From UBA7488 sp964414185 (GTDB lineage: Bacteria > Pseudomonadota > Alphaproteobacteria > CAAHEQ01 > UBA3637), in assembly GCA_964414185.1 (NCBI GenBank), contig CAYPVK010000003.1:102869-166868 (forward strand): a stretch of DNA of 64,000 bases. The letters run 5' to 3'. Each line of letters begins with the position of its first letter. The first letter of the stretch is position 1. A program made the position numbers and the translations under genes. Below are positions 34,775 through 42,757 of the stretch, one piece after another. The notes under the pieces were generated by a model. It saw only the letters and a program-made list of their open reading frames with translations. It had not been told where the DNA came from and ran no database searches.

Positions 34775-37441
34775 ATGACGAAATGGGTTTATACTTTTGG
34801 AGATGGTGCTGCTGAAGGTAAAGCAGACATGCGCAATCTCTTGGGCGGAAAAGGCGCCAACTTGGCCGAAATGTGCTTGGTGGGTGTTCCCGTGCCTCCG
34901 GGATTCACAATCACGACAGAAGTTTGTACGTACTACTATGAAAACAACCACACATATCCTGCCGATTTAAAAGACCAAGTTCTTAAAGCTTTGGCCGATA
35001 TCGAAAACAAAATGGGTAAAAAATTCGGCGATGAAGAAAATCCGCTGTTGTTCTCTGTCCGTTCCGGTGCACGCGTTTCCATGCCGGGCATGATGGATAC
35101 GGTTTTGAACTTAGGCTTAAACGATAAAACGGTCAAAGGTTTGGCCGCCGTGTCGGGCAATCCGAAATTCGCTTATGATTCATATCGCCGTTTCATTCAA
35201 ATGTATGCGGATGTGGTTATGGATGTCCACAGTGAAAACTTTGAACATGTTTTGGATCGCGTTCGTGAAGAAAACGGTTATAAATTCGACAATCAAATGA
35301 CGCTTGAACAATTAAAAGAAGTTGTTGAAGAATTCAAAGCCATTTGCGAAAAAGCCGGCAAACCTTTGCCGCAAGACCCGATGGAACAACTTTGGGGCGG
35401 TATCGGCGCCGTGTTCCGTTCATGGATGGTCGAACGCGCCATTATTTATCGTAAATTAAACAATATTCCCGAAGATTGGGGTACAGCCGTTAACGTTCAA
35501 ACAATGGTATTCGGCAACTCGGGCGACAATTCCGCTACAGGCGTTTGCTTCAGCCGTGACCCCGCCACAGGTGAAAATTATTTCTATGGCGAATATTTGA
35601 AAAATGCTCAAGGTGAAGACGTTGTGGCCGGTATCCGTACACCACAACCGATGACAAAATTTGCCAAAGAAAAAGGCCATATCGATTTGCCCTGTATGGA
35701 AGAAGAATTCCCCGAATTGTTCAAGCAATTGGATGCTATCCGTCATAAATTGGAAGCCCACTATAAAGACATGCAAGATATGGAATTCACAATCCAAGAC
35801 GGCAAATTGTGGATGCTTCAAACACGTAACGGCAAACGTACGGGTACGGCAGCTCTTAAAATTGCCGTTGATATGTGCCGTGAAGGCGTCTATGGCAAAG
35901 ATACGGCCATTATGCGCGTTGATGCGGGTCAATTGGATCAATTGTTGCACCCGATGTTTGACAAAAATGCCAAACGTGATGTGATTGCAATGGGCTTGCC
36001 CGCTTCTCCGGGGGCTGCAGTCGGCGAAATCGTTTTTTCGGCCGAAGATGCCGAAAAAGCCGTCCACCAAGGCAAAAAAGTTGTTTTGGTCCGTATTGAA
36101 ACAAGCCCTGAAGATATTGCCGGTATGCACGTATCCGAAGGTATCTTAACGGCCCGCGGCGGCATGACGTCACACGCAGCCGTTGTGGCTCGCGGTATGG
36201 GTAAACCTTGCGTTTCCGGTGCTCCAGACATTCGCATTGACTATGCCGGCAAATTCATGAAAATCGGCGATTTGGTCTTAAAAGAAGGCGATATGATTTC
36301 TTTGGACGGGACAACCGGACAAGTGATGAAAGGCGCTTTGCCACTCGTATTGCCCGAAATGGCAGGCGATTTCGGCGAATTCATGAAATGGGTTGACGAT
36401 ATCCGCGTTTTGGGTGTTCGCACGAATGCCGAAACACCGCTGGATGCGAAAACAGCTCGCGGTTTCGGGGCCGAAGGTATCGGTTTGTGCCGTACGGAAC
36501 ATATGTTCTTTGACCCTGCCCGCATTAACCATATGCGTCAAATGATTTTGGCTAACTGTGAAGCCGATCGTCGGGCTGCTTTGGATAAATTGTTGCCATA
36601 TCAACGTCAAGACTTCATTGATTTGTTCACAATCATGGAAGGTCTGCCGGTCACCATCCGTTTGCTTGACCCGCCGCTTCATGAATTCTTGCCGAACAAA
36701 CGTGAAGAACAAGTTGAAATTGCTCAAGAACTCGGCGTTCCGGTTGAAGAAATCGCCGCTCGTACAAACCAATTGCACGAATCCAATCCGATGTTGGGTC
36801 ACCGCGGTTGCCGTTTGGGCGTGACATATCCGGAAATTTATGAAATGCAAGCTCAAGCCATTTTTGAAGCTGCCGTTTCCGTAATGAAAGCAACAGGCAA
36901 AACAATTACGCCTGAAGTCATGATTCCGTTGGTCGGCACGAAAAAAGAACTCGATTTGATGAAAGCTGCCGTTGTAAAAATGGCTGATATGGTCATGAAA
37001 AAATCCGGTACAACGTTTGAATATCATGTCGGCACAATGATTGAATTGCCGCGTGCAGCCATCGTTGCCGATAAGATTGCCGAAACGGCCGAATTCTTCA
37101 GCTTCGGTACGAACGATTTGACTCAAACAACATTGGGTATGAGCCGCGACGACGCCGGTGCATTCTTGCCCGAATACGTCCGTAAAGGCATTTACGCCAT
37201 TGACCCATTTGTATCTTTGGATCAAGAAGGCGTCGGTGCTTTGGTTGAAATTGCTGCCGAACGCGGCCGCAAAACACGCCCGGGCATTAAACTCGGCATT
37301 TGCGGCGAACACGGCGGTGATCCGATGACGATTGATTTCTGTCATCGTGTCGGATTGACATACGTGTCATGTTCACCGTATCGTGTGCCGATTGCTCGTT
37401 TGGCTGCTGCTCAAGCAGCTGTCAGAAATGCTAAAAAATAA
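34775..37441 (+). CDS. ppdK: Pyruvate, phosphate dikinase
   Basis: The enzyme (888 residues) interconverts pyruvate + ATP + phosphate with PEP + AMP + pyrophosphate. Order: N-terminal ATP-grasp nucleotide domain (LLGGKGANLAEM near residue 25), central swivelling domain with catalytic histidine in GGMTSHAAVVARGMGKPC, and C-terminal PEP/pyruvate barrel (GLCRTEHMFFD; LGHRGCRLG; FSFGTNDLTQTTLGMSRDD). The ATG at 34775 is chosen because AAGGA is 6 bases upstream; the ATG at 34769 touches that site. Together with pyruvate kinase it allows reversible flux at the PEP-pyruvate step. Confidence 0.97.
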   Translation: MTKWVYTFGDGAAEGKADMRNLLGGKGANLAEMCLVGVPVPPGFTITTEVCTYYYENNHTYPADLKDQVLKALADIENKMGKKFGDEENPLLFSVRSGARVSMPGMMDTVLNLGLNDKTVKGLAAVSGNPKFAYDSYRRFIQMYADVVMDVHSENFEHVLDRVREENGYKFDNQMTLEQLKEVVEEFKAICEKAGKPLPQDPMEQLWGGIGAVFRSWMVERAIIYRKLNNIPEDWGTAVNVQTMVFGNSGDNSATGVCFSRDPATGENYFYGEYLKNAQGEDVVAGIRTPQPMTKFAKEKGHIDLPCMEEEFPELFKQLDAIRHKLEAHYKDMQDMEFTIQDGKLWMLQTRNGKRTGTAALKIAVDMCREGVYGKDTAIMRVDAGQLDQLLHPMFDKNAKRDVIAMGLPASPGAAVGEIVFSAEDAEKAVHQGKKVVLVRIETSPEDIAGMHVSEGILTARGGMTSHAAVVARGMGKPCVSGAPDIRIDYAGKFMKIGDLVLKEGDMISLDGTTGQVMKGALPLVLPEMAGDFGEFMKWVDDIRVLGVRTNAETPLDAKTARGFGAEGIGLCRTEHMFFDPARINHMRQMILANCEADRRAALDKLLPYQRQDFIDLFTIMEGLPVTIRLLDPPLHEFLPNKREEQVEIAQELGVPVEEIAARTNQLHESNPMLGHRGCRLGVTYPEIYEMQAQAIFEAAVSVMKATGKTITPEVMIPLVGTKKELDLMKAAVVKMADMVMKKSGTTFEYHVGTMIELPRAAIVADKIAETAEFFSFGTNDLTQTTLGMSRDDAGAFLPEYVRKGIYAIDPFVSLDQEGVGALVEIAAERGRKTRPGIKLGICGEHGGDPMTIDFCHRVGLTYVSCSPYRVPIARLAAAQAAVRNAKK

Positions 37442-37458
37442 ACGGCATTTTTAAACGC

Positions 37459-37489
37459 GGAAGCCCTCTTTTTTAAGAGGGCTTTTTTA
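37459..37489 (+). terminator. Intrinsic terminator after ppdK
   Basis: Stem AAGCCCTC/GAGGGCTT around a TTTTTTAA loop, followed by a T-run. Confidence 0.9.
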
Positions 37490-37626
37490 TATTTATCAAT
37501 TTTGATACATTTAATACAGAATAAAAAACTTAAGGATGCATTCTTAAGTTTTATAAAAAAACATCTTGATTTTATTGAATAAATAAAATAAACTGAAAAA
37601 GTCGGCAAGGGGAGGCAGACACAACG

Positions 37627-38094
37627 ATGAAAGAAAATTTACATAAAATTCTATCAATTGGAAAAGCATTTGGTGCTCATCATTTAATTTCGTGTTACAA
37701 AAAACAAAAAAATTTATCCCCTCACCCACACAATCCTTATTCACCTCAGGCATTAAATTTCACAACAAAAGAAAAACTTCTTATCCAACCAATGATATAT
37801 TTGAAAAATGGTTCCGCAAAACAATTTGTCCATTTGTTGATTAAAGGAATTGCTAAAAACAAAGGCAGTGAAACGCCTACTCGCGTTTGCGATTTAATTG
37901 ATGAAGCCGAAAAGCTCATCTTGCCGCAAGCTTTAATTTATGCGCGAAGATTTCCGGACAATATTATGTTCCAAGAAAATTTGAAAGATTTAAAAACGAT
38001 TGCAAAGTTATACCGACAAGCATACAAAAGGGCTGCCGAAAAGGATAATGCCCAAATAAAATTCGGTCATCAAAATCATGCAATTAAGGCATAA
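37627..38094 (+). CDS. Hypothetical protein, 155 residues
   Basis: I do not recognise this basic, largely helical protein. There is no signal peptide or membrane segment. A Lys/His/Pro-rich N-terminal third precedes a helical part (NGSAKQFVHLLIKGIAKNKG; LILPQALIYARRFPD). GGGGAGG lies 11 bases before the ATG, a slightly long distance. The codon choice looks like that of its neighbours. It stands alone after the ppdK terminator, facing a small minus-strand gene. Confidence 0.65.
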   Translation: MKENLHKILSIGKAFGAHHLISCYKKQKNLSPHPHNPYSPQALNFTTKEKLLIQPMIYLKNGSAKQFVHLLIKGIAKNKGSETPTRVCDLIDEAEKLILPQALIYARRFPDNIMFQENLKDLKTIAKLYRQAYKRAAEKDNAQIKFGHQNHAIKA

Positions 38095-38114
38095 AAAATA
38101 TAAAGCTTTTGGAT

Positions 38115-38318
38115 TCAATCCTTTTTCCCCTTAACTTTATCCAGTTTGCTTTTTTGATAGGACGGTTGTATATCTGACACTTCAGCTTCCACAGGTTCGG
38201 GTTGACATTCTCCGGCTCCTGAACAATTCAAATCCATCAACGCCACATTTAAAATTTCTTTCTCTTTAATTTCTAAAGCTTCTTTAATAAAATGTGTTTT
38301 TATTTTATCAGATACCAT
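38115..38318 (-). CDS. Hypothetical small protein, 67 residues
   Basis: This is a small charged protein with an N-terminal helical part, a Cys-containing centre (LNCSGAGECQPEP) and a Lys-rich end. The ATG at 38318 follows GAGGGGG closely, which supports translation. No family is recognised. It is transcribed divergently from mutT, and the mutT -35 box overlaps its 5' leader. Confidence 0.55.
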   Translation of the reverse strand: MVSDKIKTHFIKEALEIKEKEILNVALMDLNCSGAGECQPEPVEAEVSDIQPSYQKSKLDKVKGKKD

Positions 38319-38329
38319 GTTTCCCCCTC

Positions 38330-38358
38330 TTGACAAAAATCAAGTAATGTGATAGTTT
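38330..38358 (+). promoter_or_regulatory. Promoter of mutT
   Basis: TTGACA at 38330-38335 and TAGTTT at 38353-38358 with a 17-base spacer, 48 bases before the mutT ATG. Confidence 0.5.
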
Positions 38359-38406
38359 GTCAATGTCAAGTTTTAACGTTCGCTTTGATACGAAAGGCAC
38401 ACAACT

Positions 38407-38796
38407 ATGATTGAAATCGGTATGGCTATATTATTGCATAAAGGCAAAATTTTTATCGCTCAACGCAATCCGTTAAAACATATGGGCGGTTATTGGGAAT
38501 TTCCCGGCGGCAAGTTGGAAACGGGCGAAACTTTACAAGAATGTGTGAAACGCGAATTTTTGGAAGAATTCGGAAAAACCATTGAAGTGGGCGATTTATT
38601 CATGGATATTATACACACATATGAAAATGTCGGCGAATTCCATTTAAGCGCATTTTGGGCTTTTTGCGAAGACGACACCATTCCCGAAATGAATGAACAT
38701 ATGAACTATAAATGGGTCAGTATCCCCGAAATGGAAAAAATGAAATTTTGTCCGGCCGACGTTCCGATTATCGAAAAATTAATGCAATTGGCATAA
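38407..38796 (+). CDS. mutT: MutT-type Nudix hydrolase, 8-oxo-dGTP diphosphatase
   Basis: The 129-residue enzyme removes oxidised guanine nucleotides from the pool. The Nudix box is complete at about residues 37-59 (GGKLETGETLQECVKREFLE, then EFGKTI, matching Gx5Ex7REUxEExGU). FPGGKLE and the start (IEIGMAILLHKGKIFIAQR) are typical of the MutT subgroup. Nudix enzymes vary in substrate, so 8-oxo-dGTP is the likeliest but not the only possibility. It is monocistronic. Confidence 0.88.
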   Translation: MIEIGMAILLHKGKIFIAQRNPLKHMGGYWEFPGGKLETGETLQECVKREFLEEFGKTIEVGDLFMDIIHTYENVGEFHLSAFWAFCEDDTIPEMNEHMNYKWVSIPEMEKMKFCPADVPIIEKLMQLA

Positions 38797-38804
38797 AAGC
38801 GATT

Positions 38805-39371
38805 TTATTCAAACCAACCGTTTTTTAACATCATCAAATGCGGATAACCGTGTATTACGGGCTTTCCCATTTTGTCCGTCAGATTGAATAATGTTTGTTT
38901 TAAATAATCCAAAACACCGTCAACATCATCACGATGCCCTTTATATTCCAATTCAATATATGCGCCTAAATTTTCAATCATATCAATGCTGATTTCAATA
39001 TCGTTATAATCCCAAGAATGCCTGATTTTATTAATGGTAATCAATGGTTTGAAATCCAAAGCTTGTAAAATAGATTGCAATGTTTCAACGGATGCGATTT
39101 GCGTTTCATATTCATCACAATGCGTTTTGGGAAAAGAATCCGTCGGATAAAAGCTTTTAAAATTAATGGATGAATTGCCGTCTTGATGACGTATACGCAA
39201 CCATTTTGAAATGTTTTTCGGATTTTTCAAAAAATCAACATGCGGTGGATTGTAATACGTATCCGATTGCCGATACGCGCCTTTATAATCGGCACATTCA
39301 TTTAGTTTTTCAATCAAAGTTTCAGTATCTTCAATCGTATATTTTATTTCAATCTCTTTACTTATCGACAT
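38805..39371 (-). CDS. CYTH-domain protein (triphosphatase or class IV cyclase)
   Basis: The protein has 188 residues with the CYTH signature ExExK at the N-terminus (KEIEIKYT), Arg/Lys residues lining the tunnel (WLRIRHQDG; INFKSF) and later acidic strand pairs (DIEISIDMIENLGAYIELEY). CYTH enzymes act on triphosphate substrates: thiamine triphosphatase, inorganic triphosphatase or CyaB-like adenylate cyclase. The arrangement resembles the CyaB-like type, but activity cannot be fixed from sequence. Its start overlaps the upstream P-loop gene by 14 bases, so the two are coupled. Confidence 0.85.
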   Translation of the reverse strand: MSISKEIEIKYTIEDTETLIEKLNECADYKGAYRQSDTYYNPPHVDFLKNPKNISKWLRIRHQDGNSSINFKSFYPTDSFPKTHCDEYETQIASVETLQSILQALDFKPLITINKIRHSWDYNDIEISIDMIENLGAYIELEYKGHRDDVDGVLDYLKQTLFNLTDKMGKPVIHGYPHLMMLKNGWFE

Positions 39372-39888
39372 ATTTTAATTTTCCAGTCAAACGTTCAATG
39401 TCTTTAAACGAATATATATGAACAATATCCAAATGTGAATATTTTTTTAATAATTCCAAATATATTTTCATCGTTTTCAGGCCTTTAAAGAGGATATAAC
39501 GAATCATTTTTAAGTTTAAGTTATCCCTTGCCCCGTCAAGCATCCCCGGTCTGTCAAAATTTTTCTTAAATGACCGTCTGATAAAACGATATGCACATCC
39601 AAAACGATTAAAATGGTGAACGATAACCATATCGGCGCGTTCAAAACGCTGAGGCATAAACTTTCGATAATTTCCTTCAACAATCCAACATTCGTTTTGA
39701 ATAAACCTATCATGTTTTTGAATTGTTTCTTCCAAAGGGCAACGTTGCCAATTCGTTCCGGGAACATGAGCAATTTTATCCAAATGCAACACGGGAAAAC
39801 CTGTTTGCCGACCCAATTTTTGCGCCAATGTGGATTTCCCGCCGGATGATGGACCGATAATGCAAATACGTTTAGGTAATTTTGACAT
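39358..39888 (-). CDS. P-loop nucleotide kinase-like protein (FlaR/adenylate kinase-like)
   Basis: The protein has 176 residues with Walker A GPSSGGKSTLAQKLG at about residues 12-26, then FPVLHLDKIAHVPGTNW and WIVEGNYRKF, the pattern of the proteins often labelled 'topology modulation' (FlaR) or adenylate-kinase-like. It probably phosphorylates a small nucleotide-like substrate. It precedes and overlaps the CYTH gene, which may act on a related phosphate compound, but this link is inference only. Confidence 0.8.
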   Translation of the reverse strand: MSKLPKRICIIGPSSGGKSTLAQKLGRQTGFPVLHLDKIAHVPGTNWQRCPLEETIQKHDRFIQNECWIVEGNYRKFMPQRFERADMVIVHHFNRFGCAYRFIRRSFKKNFDRPGMLDGARDNLNLKMIRYILFKGLKTMKIYLELLKKYSHLDIVHIYSFKDIERLTGKLKYVDK

Positions 39889-39942
39889 ATTTTATTTTTA
39901 TAATATGCTTAAAAAAAATACAATATTTTTTATATGTATGAA

Positions 39943-39976
39943 TAAAAATACCGCCCTTAAAAGAGCGGTATTTTAA
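39943..39976 (-). terminator. Terminator after tRNA-Val(CAC)
   Basis: On the minus strand ATACCGC/GCGGTAT forms a 7-base stem followed by TTTTATT. Confidence 0.75.
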
Positions 39977-39977
39977 A

Positions 39978-40054
39978 TGGTGGGTGTAACAAGACTCGAA
40001 CTTGTGACCTCTGCGATGTGAACGCAGCGCTCTAACCAACTGAGCTATACACCC
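39978..40054 (-). tRNA. tRNA-Val(CAC)
   Basis: 77 nt with encoded CCA; acceptor GGGTGTA/TACACCC; anticodon stem CTGCG/CGCAG with loop TTCACAT, giving anticodon CAC (40018-40020), which reads GUG. T-loop TTCGAGT is normal. It is the second of two tandem valine tRNAs, 36 bases beyond the first. Confidence 0.95.
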
Positions 40055-40062
40055 TCAGATTT

Positions 40063-40086
40063 CAAAAAACCCCGATTGACGGGGCT
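40063..40086 (-). terminator. Terminator between the two tRNA-Val genes
   Basis: On the minus strand CCCCG/CGGGG forms a hairpin followed by TTTTTTGAA. It separates tRNA-Val(GAC) from tRNA-Val(CAC), so part of the transcription probably stops between them. Confidence 0.7.
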
Positions 40087-40090
40087 TAAA

Positions 40091-40167
40091 TGGTGGGTGT
40101 AACAAGATTCGAACTTGTGACCTCTACGATGTCAACGTAGCACTCTAACCAACTGAGCTATACACCC
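40091..40167 (-). tRNA. tRNA-Val(GAC)
   Basis: 77 nt with encoded CCA; anticodon stem CTACG/CGTAG with loop TTGACAT gives anticodon GAC (40131-40133), reading GUC and GUU. It differs from the neighbouring valine tRNA mainly in the anticodon arm, indicating a local duplication with anticodon change. Confidence 0.95.
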
Positions 40168-40322
40168 TTCGCATCGGATAAGGGATTTTTACAATAATTT
40201 TTAAAAAAATGCAAGCTTTTTTTTCAAAAAAATATGCTTTTATCGCTATCAATTCACAACCCATTAAATTTAGGGCATATTTTCCCTGTCATTAAATGGA
40301 TTTACGTACCGTCGGGATGCCC

Positions 40323-40598
40323 CTATTCTTCGCCAAACTTTTGATTTACAAGCTTCACCAAAGCATTAACTGCCGCTTCGGCATCAATACCGGTAGCCGA
40401 TATTTTTATTGTTTCACCCAACGGAGCGCCCAACATTAACAATCCCATAATGGATTTACCGTTAACCGTCAAATCTTGTTTCGTTACTTGTATATTTGAT
40501 TTAAACGAATCGGCCAACTTAACGAAAGAGGACGTCGCCCGTGCGTGAAGCCCTTTTAAATTTTGTATTTTAACGTTTGCCGTAACAGTTTCAGACAT
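40323..40598 (-). CDS. ptsH: Phosphocarrier protein HPr
   Basis: This is a phosphotransferase-system carrier of 91 residues. Phosphorylation histidine is His18 in GLHARATSSF, and Ser49 in KSIMGLLML is the HprK target site. In alphaproteobacteria this HPr usually belongs to a regulatory nitrogen-type PTS rather than sugar import. It follows EIIA-Man by 5 bases, and hprK is just upstream. Enzyme I is not in the window. Confidence 0.95.
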   Translation of the reverse strand: MSETVTANVKIQNLKGLHARATSSFVKLADSFKSNIQVTKQDLTVNGKSIMGLLMLGAPLGETIKISATGIDAEAAVNALVKLVNQKFGEE

Positions 40599-40603
40599 AA
40601 AAT

Positions 40604-41005
40604 TTACGAATCCAATTTAAGCAAATGAGAGGCAATATTAATATAACGCCGTCCGGCCTCTTGTGCCGCGACAACGGCTTCCGCCATAGGTTCGGCACGT
40701 TGCCGAACCAATTTGACCAGCATCGGCAAATTCATGCCGGATATGATTTCGACATTACGTTCTTCCATAATTGACAAAGCCAAATTTGACGGAGTGCCGC
40801 CAAACATATCCGTAATGACAACAACGCCGTCGCCCGTATCAACAACCGATGTTTTTTCCAAAATTTCGTGCCTTTTTAATTCCACATCATCATCGTTGGC
40901 AATACCGACACATTCAATGCCCATTTGCGGTCCGACAACATGTTCGGCAACGCGCAACATTTCTTCGGCTAATTTTCCATGAGATACAAGTACAATTCCT
41001 AACAT
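40604..41005 (-). CDS. PTS EIIA component, mannose family
   Basis: The 133-residue protein is a stand-alone EIIA-Man domain. The phosphorylation site is His9 in VLVSHGKLAEE; DMFGGTPSNLALSI is the family's conserved loop. No EIIB, EIIC or EIID gene lies nearby, so it probably has a regulatory role, taking phosphate from HPr rather than driving uptake. AAGGA sites precede the ATG. Confidence 0.93.
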   Translation of the reverse strand: MLGIVLVSHGKLAEEMLRVAEHVVGPQMGIECVGIANDDDVELKRHEILEKTSVVDTGDGVVVITDMFGGTPSNLALSIMEERNVEIISGMNLPMLVKLVRQRAEPMAEAVVAAQEAGRRYINIASHLLKLDS

Positions 41006-41039
41006 ATGATCCTTCCTTTCGGATTATTTAAGCATTTTT

Positions 41040-41486
41040 TTATTTATCATGCAATAAAAATACTTCACCCGCAGCTATTTTAACGGCGGTACGCACCAAA
41101 GTCGCCAATACTTTGGATTCTTTATACAACCTGAATTGACGTATGCGTCGGCCCAAAATTTCGACATAGGTTGCTTCCTGGGGCATGCGTTCGGTAATCG
41201 TGGATGTCAATTTGATTTGAACAAGCACAGGCACATCCCGAGCTGTCCTAAGTCCGCAAACAATGCCGGTACCCCAAACTTCGACGCAACCTTTCATCCT
41301 TTCATACGGGGAAGCAAGCAATTCGCCATCTTGAATTTTTACATGCGTTACATCATCCGAAATCAACACCGCCCCTTGTTCCATTAGGGCCAAAGCTAAC
41401 GAAGATTTTCCCGCGCCCGAATCGCCGGTAATTAAAATGGCTCGTCCGTTCAAAGACACTGCCGTCGCATTTATATTGGCTTCCAT
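41040..41486 (-). CDS. hprK: HPr kinase/phosphorylase, short alphaproteobacterial form
   Basis: The protein has 148 residues, corresponding only to the C-terminal catalytic domain of Bacillus HprK (about 310). Walker A is GDSGAGKSSLALAL at residues 21-34 and the catalytic segment is LISDDVTHV. CVEVWGTGIVCGL matches the HprK signature region. It phosphorylates HPr on Ser49, controlling PTS signalling. It is the first gene of the hprK-EIIA-ptsH cluster. In many alphaproteobacteria this cluster follows a chvG/chvI-type two-component system, not seen here. Confidence 0.93.
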   Translation of the reverse strand: MEANINATAVSLNGRAILITGDSGAGKSSLALALMEQGAVLISDDVTHVKIQDGELLASPYERMKGCVEVWGTGIVCGLRTARDVPVLVQIKLTSTITERMPQEATYVEILGRRIRQFRLYKESKVLATLVRTAVKIAAGEVFLLHDK

Positions 41487-41627
41487 TTTTAACTCCTTAA
41501 TTTATCCGAACAGAACTTAAATATATTCTTGTCGCCGTTTTAATACGTTTAAGATAATATATCTTTTTTTTCGGCATCTGACAATAATAAAGGCACTTTT
41601 TTCAAAAATTTTACAATAAAAAAAAGA

Positions 41628-41849
41628 GTTCCCGAAATAAAAGCACGGCTATAAATTTAACCGTTTTTTTTACGGAAACTCTGTAAACCGCATCTCAAAG
41701 CCGTTCTTTAAACGATATTCTTAAGCGAGAGTGGTAATTCCCATTTTCAGCATATAAAAACGGGTTCATTTCCGTTTTTCTCAATGCGTTTGCTCATCTG
41801 ACGAACCCGATGGGGCTTTCTTCCACATCAAACGCATTTTTTCATAAAA
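41628..41849 (-). ncRNA. Candidate structured RNA downstream of tRNA-Arg
   Basis: On the minus strand, directly after tRNA-Arg, the sequence forms several good hairpins and I find no convincing protein gene. They are TGCGTTTG/CAAACGCA (arms at 41829-41836 and 41784-41791), AAAAACGG/CCGTTTTT (about 41756-41779) and AGAGTTTCCG/CGGGAACTCT (41673-41682 and 41625-41634). The last arm runs into eight T, an intrinsic terminator. I compared it mentally with SRP RNA, 6S RNA, RNase P RNA and tmRNA and found no signature. It may be an sRNA, or just the trailer of tRNA-Arg with two terminators. Confidence 0.35.
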
Positions 41850-41926
41850 TGGCGTTCTCGGCGGGAGTCGAACCCACGGCCCCAGGATTAGGAATCCTGT
41901 GCTCTATCCATCTGAGCTACGAGAAC
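41850..41926 (-). tRNA. tRNA-Arg(CCU)
   Basis: 77 nt with encoded CCA; acceptor GTTCTCG/CGAGAAC; anticodon stem CAGGA/TCCTG with loop TTCCTAA, giving anticodon CCU (41890-41892), which reads the AGG codon. T-arm TGGGTTCGACTCCCG is normal. Confidence 0.94.
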
Positions 41927-41938
41927 ACTTATGACTGC

Positions 41939-42214
41939 TTAATGTTTCGGATAAGTCGACAGAAATTCGCAAAACATCCGAACAATAACAAAGCTGACAA
42001 AAACCAAAATCAATTGGATAAATGCCAAAGAAATTTGACCGGTCAACAATGAAACCAAACCGACCAAAGCAAACAACGCCAAAAATGTAACCAAAACAAT
42101 ATAGATGATTTTGACATACGGTTTTAAAGCGAGTGCATATTTATCCACCAGGATTGTTTTATCCAAGCTCATCAAATCCTTAAAAACTTCTTTTGTCTTT
42201 TCTTTTTTCGACAT
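41939..42214 (-). CDS. DUF4282 small membrane protein
   Basis: This 91-residue protein has a charged N-terminus and two membrane helices (KIIYIVLVTFLALFALVGLV and SLAFIQLILVFVSFVIVRMF), with R-(M)-x-x-E-F at the end typical of DUF4282. AGGAG precedes the ATG. It is the last gene of lysS-deaminase-DUF4282, with a 19-base gap from the deaminase. The family has no known function. Confidence 0.8.
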   Translation of the reverse strand: MSKKEKTKEVFKDLMSLDKTILVDKYALALKPYVKIIYIVLVTFLALFALVGLVSLLTGQISLAFIQLILVFVSFVIVRMFCEFLSTYPKH

Positions 42215-42233
42215 CGTTTTCTCCTTTTGTTAA

Positions 42234-42749
42234 TTAATAAATCTTGCCCATTTTAGCATACTTTTCAAAAATTTCCAATGCTTCTTTTTGAGGTTTGTGT
42301 TCCAAATCCAATGTCAAAACGGATTTATCGCCCCCTAACCATTTATAAATATGGTCATCCCTGAAACCTATATTACCGGCATCCACAGCCGTATTGGCAT
42401 AATACACTTTAGAGATATTTGCCCAAATTATCGCAGACAAACACATCGGGCACGGTTCGCTTGAGGTATATAAAACAGCCCCCGTCAAGTCATAAGTTTT
42501 TAATTTTTCGCATGCCTTTCGAATGCAATTTATTTCCCCGTGACATGTCGGATCATTGTTTTTCATGACTTCATTGGAAGCGGCCGCAACCAATTTGTCG
42601 TCATATGTAATAACTGCGCCGAAAGGCCCTTTTTTCGTTGCCGTATTAAGGCTATCTTTAGAATATTCAACAGCCATTTTCATAAACTCTTCATGATATG
42701 CCAATGAAGGGTTTGCAACACGTTTAAAATTTTCACAACCGTCAAACAT
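42234..42749 (-). CDS. Guanine deaminase-like nucleoside/base deaminase
   Basis: The 171-residue zinc enzyme belongs to the cytidine deaminase superfamily. The catalytic Zn motifs are CHGEINCIRKACEKL (His ligand, proton-shuttling Glu) and SSEPCPMCLSAIIWA (two Cys ligands). TDVDAGNIGFRDD-like C-terminal sequence (here AVDAGNIGFRDDHIYK) resembles Bacillus guanine deaminase more than tRNA adenosine deaminase. The usual HAE is HGE here; the key Glu is retained. It probably converts guanine to xanthine. It lies 8 bases after lysS. Confidence 0.85.
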   Translation of the reverse strand: MFDGCENFKRVANPSLAYHEEFMKMAVEYSKDSLNTATKKGPFGAVITYDDKLVAAASNEVMKNNDPTCHGEINCIRKACEKLKTYDLTGAVLYTSSEPCPMCLSAIIWANISKVYYANTAVDAGNIGFRDDHIYKWLGGDKSVLTLDLEHKPQKEALEIFEKYAKMGKIY

Positions 42750-42757
42750 TTTTATCC

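Noticed and set aside
36278..37345. A 355-codon open frame antisense to ppdK
   Set aside because: It has no family signature, and its composition follows from the codon bias of the strong ppdK gene on the other strand.
38095..38114. Terminator from the GGATTCAATCC palindrome near 38109
   Set aside because: The stem would have a one-base loop and could not form a stable hairpin.
41628..41850. SRP RNA, 6S RNA, RNase P RNA or tmRNA at this locus
   Set aside because: None of the conserved cores (for example the SRP GGAAGGAAGCAG region or the RNase P GAAAGUCC core) is present; kept only as an unnamed candidate.
42234..42749. tRNA adenosine deaminase TadA
   Set aside because: The spacing after the zinc motif and the AGNIGFRDDHIYK end fit the guanine-deaminase group better.
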